Shown here: positions 34,307 through 42,362 of the stretch, piece after piece
Layout of the letters: each line of letters starts with the position of its first letter
How positions within the stretch are numbered: the stretch's first letter is position 1
NCBI RefSeq assembly: GCF_000968535.2
Contig: NC_016112.1
Span: forward strand, 1,054,001-1,118,000
Direction: 5' to 3'
DNA length: 64,000 nt
From: Methylotuvimicrobium alcaliphilum 20Z
GTDB lineage: Bacteria; Pseudomonadota; Gammaproteobacteria; Methylococcales; Methylomonadaceae
Program-made: the position numbers and the translations under genes
The notes under the pieces: model-generated
The model's database searches: none
What the model was told of the DNA's origin: nothing
The model's input: the letters and a program-made list of their open reading frames with translations, nothing else

Positions 34307-36511
34307 ATCTATTATGGGCAAGAGAACGGTTGTGGGTCGGTAATCGGCAACGATCGGCGCGGTATGATTAACGGTTCTCGTTTGATCCGATGCGTTAGGG
34401 TGATGCTCCGGAAAGCCGCAGGGGCTCGAGTCGCACGCGCGGGGCAATAAAGGCGTTGCAAATAACGGTAACGAAGGTCCGTAGTAGCTCATGACAGTAC
34501 CGAATCTCCGATCAATCCCCCAAGCATAGGAGTAAGGGAATTTGCCTGCCACGTTGGAGAACTCTCTGTCATGAACCAAGCCGAAACTGTGGCCGACTTC
34601 ATGTGGGAAGGTTTCGGTACCGCAATAACTTCTCGTATTTGCGTCTTTGGACTGGCCGTCGCTAACTGTCGCGAAGGCAAAATTCGGAATGCCGCCGCCG
34701 CCATTTGCAAAACCGATATAGGCTTCGCCGCAACTACCGGACGTTTGACCATATAAGGGCCTAAACAGCAAGACCACATCGGCGCCGTATTGATTGCGTA
34801 ACGCGGCAGTTCCGCTAAATGCGCCTCGATCAAAGGCTAAATCCGTTAACGCCCTGGAATTGCTGTTGCTTTCAATATAAGAGGTCGCCCGGGTATGCAC
34901 TAATCTCAATTCCATCTTGATGCCCGAGTCCAGGAGGGCCTGGTTAGAAAGGTCGACCAGAAATTGAATGCGTTGCCTTGCGTATTCGGCGGTTTGTTTG
35001 CCGGTCGTGTACAAGACCATTAAATCGACAACGGTATTAGAGGTCTCATTCGGCGGATCTATGGGCTTGTCTAATGGCGTGTCGTTGGGGGAGTCTAATG
35101 CCGCCAAATATTCGGCATAGGCGGCTTCGGCGTTTTTTGCATCGGCTTCCGCGTTATCGGCAAGAGATTGTTTTCTTAGGTAAATTCTATGCAGCCGATT
35201 CGCGATTCTGGTTGCCTTTCTATGCTCGGCAAGCGTTTTTCTCAATTCGCGCCGAGCGGCTCTAAGTTCTACTCTGGCCGCCCTAAGCGTCAACCTTGCC
35301 AGTCTTATCTCTTCTCTCGATGCGTTATTCGCACGAGACTGATTCAGCGTCAATCTGGCTGCTAGACGGTTTTCCTTCGCTTGATTAAAGCTGTCACGCA
35401 AGACCTCAACTTGTCGAGTCGTTTGTTCAACATAATCTCTCTGTTGCTCATACTCCGCCAGAGCGCTTTCTGCCTCGGACGCCAATTGGTCGGCTCTTGC
35501 CCGGGCCAGTTCGGCCGACTCTTTTAATCCCTCAACGCGCAGTAACGGCTGATTGTTCATGACGGGTATCAAAGACTCGGGCGGCGGCAACATAGTATCG
35601 TGCTCATGCTGCCTGGCTTTTTGCAAGCCGGATCGCTCGAGGTCAACAAGCACCGTAAGGCCTTCGACGCTGTCGATGAGATATTCGCCGTCCGGGGTAT
35701 AAACATTGCCGATAATCCCCGCCTCGCCTTGCGAAACAAAAAATCGGTAGCCTTTACCTTCCTCGGCTAGATGGCCTATCCAGGTAAGGGGGCCGTTTTG
35801 ATGTTCGATTTTATTATCGTGCTCAATGTCATATTGCCCGATGGGCAAATCGAGCGTCAATCGCCCTCCAATGCTCATGGCGTTCAATTTTGCCATCGGC
35901 AAATCGATCGGCATGACCGAGCCGGGATTATAGTGCCGGTATTTGTTCGGCAGTTTTTCGGCAAAAACAGGCTCAATGACCAGCGGTTCGGAAAACGTTA
36001 CATCGTCGTCGGCAACTTCGCTCCCGTTCCTGCCGGAGATGATGACTGTTTTAACATTACCTTGATCGAATTCAATAACATAATTGTAATTCTGCAGCAA
36101 TTGCTCGACGGCGATTTGCCAATGATCGGCAGCCAATTTTTTCGTGATGATGTCGTCTTTGATCGCATCGTCGATTTTAAATACTATGCCGGATCGGTTC
36201 GCTATAGCCGATGCTGACTCGTGCAGGGTCTTATGTTTAATAACATGATAAATTTCGTGCGGCTCTTCCTTGATTACCGGGTCGGTCATGCCGGCGATTC
36301 CGTTAAGCGAGAAAAACAAACAGAAAAAAGCCAAACAGTTTTTTAAGGAACGAGCATGAAATAACTTAGACAACTGTCGGAAGGGGGGTTGGTGGCTCGA
36401 TTGACAGGTGTCGGCGGCAGGGCAGATTTTTGCTCCTCGGCAATTGCTCCTGCATTGCCCTAATACACGCCATCCATGGCGTAATGCAAAATCTGCATTC
36501 ATGCCATCCAT
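34298..36511 (-). CDS. Secreted metzincin-type metalloprotease with coiled-coil domain (both ends altered by repeats)
   Basis: 737 codons as an open frame. Residues 1-42 are translated repeat (see 36387-36582) and are unlikely to be native. A signal-like stretch (RSLKNCLAFFCLFFSLNGIAG) begins near residue 54; the only nearby in-frame start is a TTG at 36373 without a clear SD, so the true start is unsure. Then comes a globular N-domain, an Ala/Arg-rich coiled coil (about 330-475) and a protease domain with HEVGHSFGLVHD (about 636-647) and a Met-turn VMSYYG. The zinc ligands are intact, so it would be an exported metzincin (reprolysin-like). The last codons CCT GAT TAG are the terminus of a MITE-like element. 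It might process the surface proteins encoded downstream; that is inference. Confidence 0.75.
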   Translation of the reverse strand: MDGMNADFALRHGWRVLGQCRSNCRGAKICPAADTCQSSHQPPFRQLSKLFHARSLKNCLAFFCLFFSLNGIAGMTDPVIKEEPHEIYHVIKHKTLHESASAIANRSGIVFKIDDAIKDDIITKKLAADHWQIAVEQLLQNYNYVIEFDQGNVKTVIISGRNGSEVADDDVTFSEPLVIEPVFAEKLPNKYRHYNPGSVMPIDLPMAKLNAMSIGGRLTLDLPIGQYDIEHDNKIEHQNGPLTWIGHLAEEGKGYRFFVSQGEAGIIGNVYTPDGEYLIDSVEGLTVLVDLERSGLQKARQHEHDTMLPPPESLIPVMNNQPLLRVEGLKESAELARARADQLASEAESALAEYEQQRDYVEQTTRQVEVLRDSFNQAKENRLAARLTLNQSRANNASREEIRLARLTLRAARVELRAARRELRKTLAEHRKATRIANRLHRIYLRKQSLADNAEADAKNAEAAYAEYLAALDSPNDTPLDKPIDPPNETSNTVVDLMVLYTTGKQTAEYARQRIQFLVDLSNQALLDSGIKMELRLVHTRATSYIESNSNSRALTDLAFDRGAFSGTAALRNQYGADVVLLFRPLYGQTSGSCGEAYIGFANGGGGIPNFAFATVSDGQSKDANTRSYCGTETFPHEVGHSFGLVHDREFSNVAGKFPYSYAWGIDRRFGTVMSYYGPSLPLFATPLLPRACDSSPCGFPEHHPNASDQTRTVNHTAPIVADYRPTTVLLPIIDPD

Positions 36512-36582
36512 GGCAATCTGATAGCGGCCGTCAAGCCTACATGGACGTATTCACGGCGTCCTGTCAAGCGAGTCACCAAACC
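36387..36582. mobile_element. MITE-like element with GGTTGGTGGCTCG ends, copy 1
   Basis: 196 bp. The left end GGTTGGTGGCTCGATTGACA and the right end CTTGACAGGACGCC-type sequence (reverse strand, ending at 36582) are imperfect inverted repeats of about 29 bp. A shorter copy with the same ends is at 61008-61106. Inside, CGCCATCCATGGCG is a perfect palindrome. It overlaps the 5' end of the protease frame. Confidence 0.65.
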
Positions 36583-36672
36583 GCCACAAAGCCTACTACT
36601 TGTATAAGTTATTTTGTGCATATTCCTAAGTGAATTTTCATTTCGTTCAATTTCGGCTATTTACAACAATAA

Positions 36673-36758
36673 ACGCTCGGCAAGGCCAAGGTCGGTCGAA
36701 AACCATCAACCCCTCGTAGGTCCAGTGGCCATCTCAGCGCCAAACAAAAACATTCATT
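36673..36758. repeat. 86-bp direct repeat, copy 1 (copy 2 at 37094-37180)
   Basis: Starts ACGCTCGGCAAGGCCAA and ends AACATTCATT in both places, about 90% identical. On the minus strand copy 2 reads VFVWRRDGHWTYEEIEGF, which resembles the C-terminal end of Uma2/DUF820 proteins, while copy 1 has a stop in that frame. Both may be the tail of one dead gene duplicated around the element at 36809-37093. The Uma2 reading is weak. Confidence 0.5.
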
Positions 36759-36808
36759 GTAATTATTCAGCATAAGTCATGTATAAGAAGGTGTCAGGCA
36801 TTGATTTA

Positions 36809-37093
36809 CCTGATTAGCAAGTTTCTTCAGCTAAAGCCCAAAGATCAGCATATCCTTAGCAGGACGGAGTTCGCAAACCATGCGCGTCAAGCTAAAAACG
36901 GCCAACCCACATCACGCTCTTTCCCAAGCTCCAGCTTGGGAAAGACACCCCGGAAGCTCCAGCTTCCTGAGACCGACACAACCTCCGCTCACTCTCAATA
37001 AGCCCCGCGACTCGCTCGTTCAATTTTTCTTGATTGTCGGGAAGCTAGAGCTTCCTGAACAGGTTACCCAAGCTGGAGCTTGGGTAACAGCAT
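36809..37093. mobile_element. MITE-like element, copy 3, right end missing
   Basis: Begins CCTGATTAGCAAG at 36809 and follows copy 2 (28175) closely to the palindrome ACCCAAGCTGGAGCTTGGGT, then stops at AACAGCA before the usual right end. It lies between the two 86-bp direct repeats. The gene-free stretch 36583-37339 otherwise holds only AT-rich leader sequence of the secretion operon. Confidence 0.65.
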
Positions 37094-37339
37094 ACGCTCG
37101 GCAAGGCCAAAGCCGGTCGAAAACCCTCAATCTCTTCGTAGGTCCAGTGGCCATCCCTGCGCCAAACAAAAACATTCATTCAGACAACGCAGAACACCAA
37201 AAAGCTCCATATTTTTTCAAGCATAATCGTTCTAGGCACTATGCAGCAACTAAAGTCAATTCATGCAAATAGCCTAGTATTAATCCTAAGCAAAATATGT
37301 AAAAATAGCGGATTAATATAAGGAGTCGTTAAACACAAC

Positions 37340-39043
37340 ATGAAAGTAACAGAAAAATCCGACTTAGAAGATGCGCTGAAGCTATGTAAGAGCGCTTTTC
37401 TATCCGCAGCCGGTTTCAGCATGCTCATCAATTTTCTAATGATTACCCCGTCGATATACATGCTGCAGGTTTACGACAGAGTGGTTTCAACCGGAAATAA
37501 ATCGACATTAGTGATGCTCACGCTAATCGTCTTGGGTCTTTATGTTACGCTAGCGGCCCTGGAATGGGTCAGGTCGCAAATATTGGTTCGGGTCAGTACG
37601 CGCCTGGAAACCCTGCTCAACCAGCGATTGTTTCAGGTGGCATTCAAGCAAGCGCTCTTGTCCGGCGGACAAAGAGCCACGACTCAACCCTTGGACGATT
37701 TGACCGGTTTGCGCCAGTTTTTAACCGGCAACGGTTTATTCGCATTTTTCGATGCGCCGTGGATGCCGTTTTATCTCGGTTTACTCTTTTTGTTTCACCC
37801 CTTATACGGATGGTTTTCGGTGGTCACGGCGATTTTGTTATGCTTGGTCGCCCTAGCTAACGAAAAAGTCACGTCAAAAACCTTGAGCGAAGCCAATACT
37901 ACAAACATCGCCACTCGCGGCATGCTCCAGAAAAATCTACGCAACGCCGAAGTTATCGAATCGATGGGCATGCTGGGTAACATTCGTCGACGCTGGATGA
38001 GTGGCGCTGTCAAAATGTTAGACCTGCAAGCCGTCGCCAGTTCGCGCGCGGGTATACTGACCTCGTTATCAAAGTTTATTCGCATATCGTCCCAATCATT
38101 GATCTTGGGTTTAGGGGCTTACCTTGTCATCGAGCGCGAAATTTCCCCTGGCTTGATGATTGCAGGTTCCATTCTGATGGGGCGGGCACTAGCGCCTATC
38201 GATTTGATGATCGGCACCTGGAAAGGATTTATCAATGCCCGAGACCAATATGGCCGTTTGAACGCCATCTTGTTGCAAATTCCCGCCGATAGCGAACGCA
38301 TGCAACTGCCCGACCCTAAAGGCAATATTCAACTGGAAAATGCGGTTGTCGTACCGCCGGGCTCCAAAACACCCGCTCTTAAGGGCATCAATGTCACCAT
38401 TGATTCCGGCGATATCGTTGGTATCATAGGCCCGAGCGGCGCCGGAAAATCGACCATGGCTCGTGCCGTGTTGGGTATCTGGCCTACAGCGAATGGCGCG
38501 ATACGGCTGGATGGCGCCGAGGTCTTTCAATGGGATCGCGAACATCTTGGCGGATTTATCGGCTACCTGCCGCAAGACATCGAATTATTTGAAGGCACCA
38601 TCAGCGAAAACATCGCCCGTTTCGGAGAGATCGATTCGCAAAAAGTGGTCGAGGCCGCGAAAATGGCCGATGTCCACGAACTGATACTCCAACTCCCGGA
38701 AGGATACGACACCGTGATTGGCGCCGGCGGCGGCACGCTTTCCGGAGGCCAGCGCCAAAGGATCGGCTTGGCGCGCGCGATATACGGCAATCCGGTTTTA
38801 GTCGTTCTCGACGAACCCAATTCCAATCTCGACGATCAAGGCGAAAGCGCCTTGGAAAAGGCATTGATGCAGCTGAAACAGAAAAATACCACTGTCCTGA
38901 TTATTACCCACCGTAAGAACGTGCTGGATAAAGCCGATAAGTTATTGATCCTGAAAGACGGCGTCTTAGCGGCCTATGGCCCTAAAAATCAGGTGCTCGC
39001 CCATTTGCAACAACAGGCAAGTTCTGCCGCTGCAAAATCATAA
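37340..39043 (+). CDS. Type I secretion ABC transporter/permease (PrtD/RsaD-like)
   Basis: 567 residues. The N-terminal membrane domain (about 20-300, five to six helices) includes the family motif MLQVYDRVVSTGNKSTL at 41-57. The C-terminal ATPase has Walker A GPSGAGKST (about 364-372), the signature LSGGQRQR and Walker B VLVVLDEPN. There is no N-terminal C39-like domain, as in the PrtD/HasD/RsaD branch. It powers export of proteins with uncleaved C-terminal signals straight to the outside. It is the first gene of a three-gene operon with an HlyD adaptor (3 bp later) and a TolC-type channel. Likely substrates nearby are the RTX protein at 42363 and the giant protein at 48328. Confidence 0.95.
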   Translation: MKVTEKSDLEDALKLCKSAFLSAAGFSMLINFLMITPSIYMLQVYDRVVSTGNKSTLVMLTLIVLGLYVTLAALEWVRSQILVRVSTRLETLLNQRLFQVAFKQALLSGGQRATTQPLDDLTGLRQFLTGNGLFAFFDAPWMPFYLGLLFLFHPLYGWFSVVTAILLCLVALANEKVTSKTLSEANTTNIATRGMLQKNLRNAEVIESMGMLGNIRRRWMSGAVKMLDLQAVASSRAGILTSLSKFIRISSQSLILGLGAYLVIEREISPGLMIAGSILMGRALAPIDLMIGTWKGFINARDQYGRLNAILLQIPADSERMQLPDPKGNIQLENAVVVPPGSKTPALKGINVTIDSGDIVGIIGPSGAGKSTMARAVLGIWPTANGAIRLDGAEVFQWDREHLGGFIGYLPQDIELFEGTISENIARFGEIDSQKVVEAAKMADVHELILQLPEGYDTVIGAGGGTLSGGQRQRIGLARAIYGNPVLVVLDEPNSNLDDQGESALEKALMQLKQKNTTVLIITHRKNVLDKADKLLILKDGVLAAYGPKNQVLAHLQQQASSAAAKS

Positions 39044-39046
39044 AGA

Positions 39047-40384
39047 ATGACACACCCTATGAGCGAAAATTCCGCATTAATTAACGCCGAACCCACGGCC
39101 TTACATACCGACGACAAACCGATTCGCCTGATTGGCGCTATTATCGTCCTGGCGACATTCGGGGTATTCGGCGGCTGGGCGTTTTTAGCGCCTTTAGACA
39201 GCTCCGCCCTCGCGACCGGAGTCGTCGTGGTCAAATCCTACAAAAAGACCGTGCAACATCTCGACGGCGGCATTGTAGACCGAATTCTGGCCCAAGACGG
39301 CGACCTGGTCCAAGCGGGGCAGTTGCTGGTAATCCTGGACGATACTCAAATCAAGGCTCAACTTGGCATCGCCTACAGCCAAAAAATCGCCTTGGCCGCA
39401 CAAGTCGCAAGGCTTGAGGCAGAGCGAGACCTGCTTCCCGAAATCGTCTTTCCCGACTTTCTCGAAACGCCGGTCGACCCTAGAGCAATAGAAGCGACCC
39501 AAGCCGAGCGCAACGTCTTTCGTGCCCGAAAAAATGCCTACCAAGGCGAAATTGCCGTGCTGGAACAGCGAATCGGACAAATCAAAAGCAAGATCAACGG
39601 CTTAAGAAGTCAGATTGCCAGCAAACAGATTTTAGTCAAATCCTATGCCGAAGAGATCAAAGACTTACAGGAATTGCTGGCGGAAGGCTTTGCCGATCGG
39701 CAACGCCTGCGCGACCTTGAGCGCAGCCATGCTCAGCAAACCGGCGAAATTGCTCAATTACAGTCTGAAGTGGCAACCAATGAAATACAGATTAGCGAAA
39801 CCCGTTTACAAATACTGCAAACCCAAAAACAATTTCAACAAGATGTCGTCACCAAACTGAGCGAAGCCAAGGCCGCATTAAACGACGCCGAAGAAAGAGT
39901 CACCGCCAACCGGGACAAACTCGATCGGATTGCGATCAAAGCGCCGGCGACCGGCATGGTTTTAGGGCTATCGGTGCATACCGAGGGCGGCGTCATCGTC
40001 CCCGGAGATCCGATCCTGGACATCGTTCCGAAAGACGTCGAACTGATTATCGAAGCCAGAGTATCGCCGCTCGATATCGACAGAGTCAGCGTCGGCTTAC
40101 AGTCGGAAGTGCGTTTTAGCGCATTCAAGCAAGCGACGACGCCAAAAATGGAAGGCAAGGTTATCCATCTGTCCGCCGACAGTTTTATCGATGAAAGAAC
40201 CGGAGAATCCTATTATCAGGCGCATATCGAGCTGACTCCGGAAAGTCAAATAGATCTGGGCGAGCTGCAATTGTTGCCGGGCATGCCGGTAGAAGTGCTC
40301 ATCAACACGGGTGAGCGAACCTTGGTTGAATATCTGTCGCAACCGATCACCAATGCCATTGCGCGCTCATTCATTGAAGATTAA
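39047..40384 (+). CDS. HlyD-family periplasmic adaptor of the type I secretion system
   Basis: 445 residues. A single membrane anchor is at about 27-47 (LIGAIIVLATFGVFGGWAFL), then a lipoyl-like half (VVVKSYKKTVQHLDGGIVDRI), a long coiled-coil hairpin (about 140-285) and a second lipoyl/beta-barrel half (IKAPATGMVLGLSVHTEGGV). LPGMPVEVLINTGERT near the C-terminus is typical of PrtE/RsaE adaptors. It bridges the inner-membrane ABC protein to the TolC channel. A second ATG four codons later is also possible. It ends 4 bp before the next gene. Confidence 0.95.
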   Translation: MTHPMSENSALINAEPTALHTDDKPIRLIGAIIVLATFGVFGGWAFLAPLDSSALATGVVVVKSYKKTVQHLDGGIVDRILAQDGDLVQAGQLLVILDDTQIKAQLGIAYSQKIALAAQVARLEAERDLLPEIVFPDFLETPVDPRAIEATQAERNVFRARKNAYQGEIAVLEQRIGQIKSKINGLRSQIASKQILVKSYAEEIKDLQELLAEGFADRQRLRDLERSHAQQTGEIAQLQSEVATNEIQISETRLQILQTQKQFQQDVVTKLSEAKAALNDAEERVTANRDKLDRIAIKAPATGMVLGLSVHTEGGVIVPGDPILDIVPKDVELIIEARVSPLDIDRVSVGLQSEVRFSAFKQATTPKMEGKVIHLSADSFIDERTGESYYQAHIELTPESQIDLGELQLLPGMPVEVLINTGERTLVEYLSQPITNAIARSFIED

Positions 40385-40388
40385 CCCG

Positions 40389-41915
40389 ATGAATAAACTG
40401 AAACACGGCTTACTGTGCTTGCTTACTGCAAGCACATATAACGCTGGCGCCGAAGACTTACTGACCATCTACCGCCAAGCGCTCGAGGCCGACCCGCAAC
40501 TGCGTTCGGCGCGTCTGCAGGCCGAAATCGGCTCGGCGCAAAAAGGCCAAGCGTTAGGCCAAATGCTGCCGCAGATCAACGGCACAGCTAACTGGTCGAA
40601 AAACGAACAAAAAATATTTGCTCAAGGCGGGGCTATCAACAACAGCTACCCGGGTACGCGCTATTTTTTATCGCTCAACCAAACGCTGGTAGATTTCGCC
40701 AAATTTTGGGATTGGCGCAGGGCGTCTAAGGTGGAAGATCAATACGCGGCGGAAGCGATCGAAGCGCAAAACGAATTGATGTATAAAGTCGTGGAGCGCT
40801 ATTTCGATTGGTTGCAGGCGAATGACGAACTCAACTTTACCCGCAGTGAAAAACAATCCACAAAAAAACAGCTGGAGCAAGTGCGCAAGCAATACGCCAA
40901 ACAAATGCTCAAGATAACCGACGTATATGCGCTAGAAGCCAGGCTCGACCAACTGGCGGCCGAAGAAATCATGGCTGAATCTGAACTCGTCAAGGCCGAA
41001 GAAAGTCTCCGCGAATTGACCGGCGTAAGACCGGACCAACCCTATGGCTTGCAAGACGATGTCGAGTTCAAAAAGATAGAAGGCGACCTAAAAGATTGGA
41101 TAGCCATGGCCCAAAGCCAAAATCCGGCAATGATGGCCAAAACCATCGCGATTGAAGCGGCCGAAAACAATGTCGCCGTGCAGAAATCGAAATACATGCC
41201 GGTCGTCGATCTGCAACTAAACTATTTTGATACCGACACCGGTTTCCAAAGTACCCAGACACCGCAGATTCAAACGCAAGTGGCTGCGATCAATATTAAT
41301 GTTCCGATATTCTCCGGCGGCACCACCACGCATCAACTGTTTGAGGCGCAACACAGATTAGAGCAAAGCAAAAACGACAACGAAGCGACTTTGCGCGCTT
41401 TGGTCAAAGAAACTAGCGATGCTTTTCTCAGCTCAAACGCCAGCGTTAGACATATCAAGGCCGCCCAAAAAGCCCTGGAATCGTCGGTTAAGTCCCGGGA
41501 GTCCATGGAACGGGGTCTTTTTTACGGTGTCGTCACCGTAAGCGACCTGATCCAAGCGCAGCAAAGCGAATATATGTCCAAGCGGGATTTATCGATTGCG
41601 CGCTATACCTACATCAAAAACCGAATCCGTTTTTTACGATCGATAGGATCGGTCAACGAAAACAATATATTCGAAATCAACGAATGGCTGGATGTGACCG
41701 AGCAAGAAGTTAATGCCCAGCCGATGTCGACCGTCGCCCTTCCGCATGCGAACGGCGAGAAGCTGAACGCGACCCAGCCAAGCCGACACGACGCACCGCC
41801 GCAAGAAATGGCGCAAATTCCGCAAGACGAGCAGCAAATGGAGTGGGACGACGAAACCATGGAAAAAGTCTTACGCGAAATCAAAAATTCGCGGAACATG
41901 CAAGGCACCGAATAA
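40389..41915 (+). CDS. TolC-family outer-membrane channel of the type I secretion system
   Basis: 508 residues from the ATG at 40389, 4 bp after hlyD; the frame is open earlier but that part overlaps hlyD. A signal peptide ends near NAGA (residue ~21). Two OEP domains follow, with YRQALEADPQLRSARLQAEIG near the start and the hairpin motif RGLFYGVVTVSDLIQAQQ near residue 375. A 70-residue polar tail after residue 430 (proline- and glutamine-rich) is longer than in classical TolC. It forms the outer-membrane duct for the ABC/HlyD pair. No terminator is obvious. Confidence 0.93.
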   Translation: MNKLKHGLLCLLTASTYNAGAEDLLTIYRQALEADPQLRSARLQAEIGSAQKGQALGQMLPQINGTANWSKNEQKIFAQGGAINNSYPGTRYFLSLNQTLVDFAKFWDWRRASKVEDQYAAEAIEAQNELMYKVVERYFDWLQANDELNFTRSEKQSTKKQLEQVRKQYAKQMLKITDVYALEARLDQLAAEEIMAESELVKAEESLRELTGVRPDQPYGLQDDVEFKKIEGDLKDWIAMAQSQNPAMMAKTIAIEAAENNVAVQKSKYMPVVDLQLNYFDTDTGFQSTQTPQIQTQVAAININVPIFSGGTTTHQLFEAQHRLEQSKNDNEATLRALVKETSDAFLSSNASVRHIKAAQKALESSVKSRESMERGLFYGVVTVSDLIQAQQSEYMSKRDLSIARYTYIKNRIRFLRSIGSVNENNIFEINEWLDVTEQEVNAQPMSTVALPHANGEKLNATQPSRHDAPPQEMAQIPQDEQQMEWDDETMEKVLREIKNSRNMQGTE

Positions 41916-41941
41916 AAAGCTAAATTCGAGCATGTATTCAT

Positions 41942-42033
41942 GATGGGTTTCGCTCCGCTCTACCCATCCTACATTAACTGCCTATCAAATTTACGATGCC
42001 GTAGGATGGGTAGCAGCGAAGCGGAAACCCATC
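41942..42033. repeat. Isolated GATGGGTTTCGC ... GCGGAAACCCATC repeat
   Basis: An inverted pair with ends GATGGGTTTCGC and GCGGAAACCCATC and inner ACCCATCCTAC/GTAGGATGGGT arms. The same arms build the 178-bp tandem repeat at 45298-45993, so copies bracket the RTX gene on both sides. The rest of the gene-free stretch 41916-42362 shows fragments of that unit (near 42050-42135) and nothing else. Confidence 0.65.
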
Positions 42034-42362
42034 GCTTTGTTTGAGGGTATTTACGCTTATAATAACGCCGCCCATGACCAAATCCGCGATTTGTTAAAAT
42101 GACTTTCGTGGCATTCCATGGTGGGTTTCGCTTTGCTTCGTAGCCCCCACATGGGGCGTGGCGCAATCCGGGAAGCTCAGAGCCACGGGTTACGCCCTTT
42201 AAGCAACTTGTGAAAGAGCGGACCCGGGTTGGCCGTTTTTAGCTTGAAACTTATGCTCCGGGCCTCCTTAAGCATCGCCGAAACGTGAAGAGCGAAAGAT
42301 ATAGGATAAAGCGAGTATGCTTGTTCCTAAGAGTCCAATCGGAAAGTCATTCTTCAAAAATC

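Noticed and set aside
36673-37180. Uma2/DUF820 endonuclease genes
   Set aside because: Only about 27 residues of weak similarity, one copy with an internal stop; kept as a direct repeat, not as a gene.
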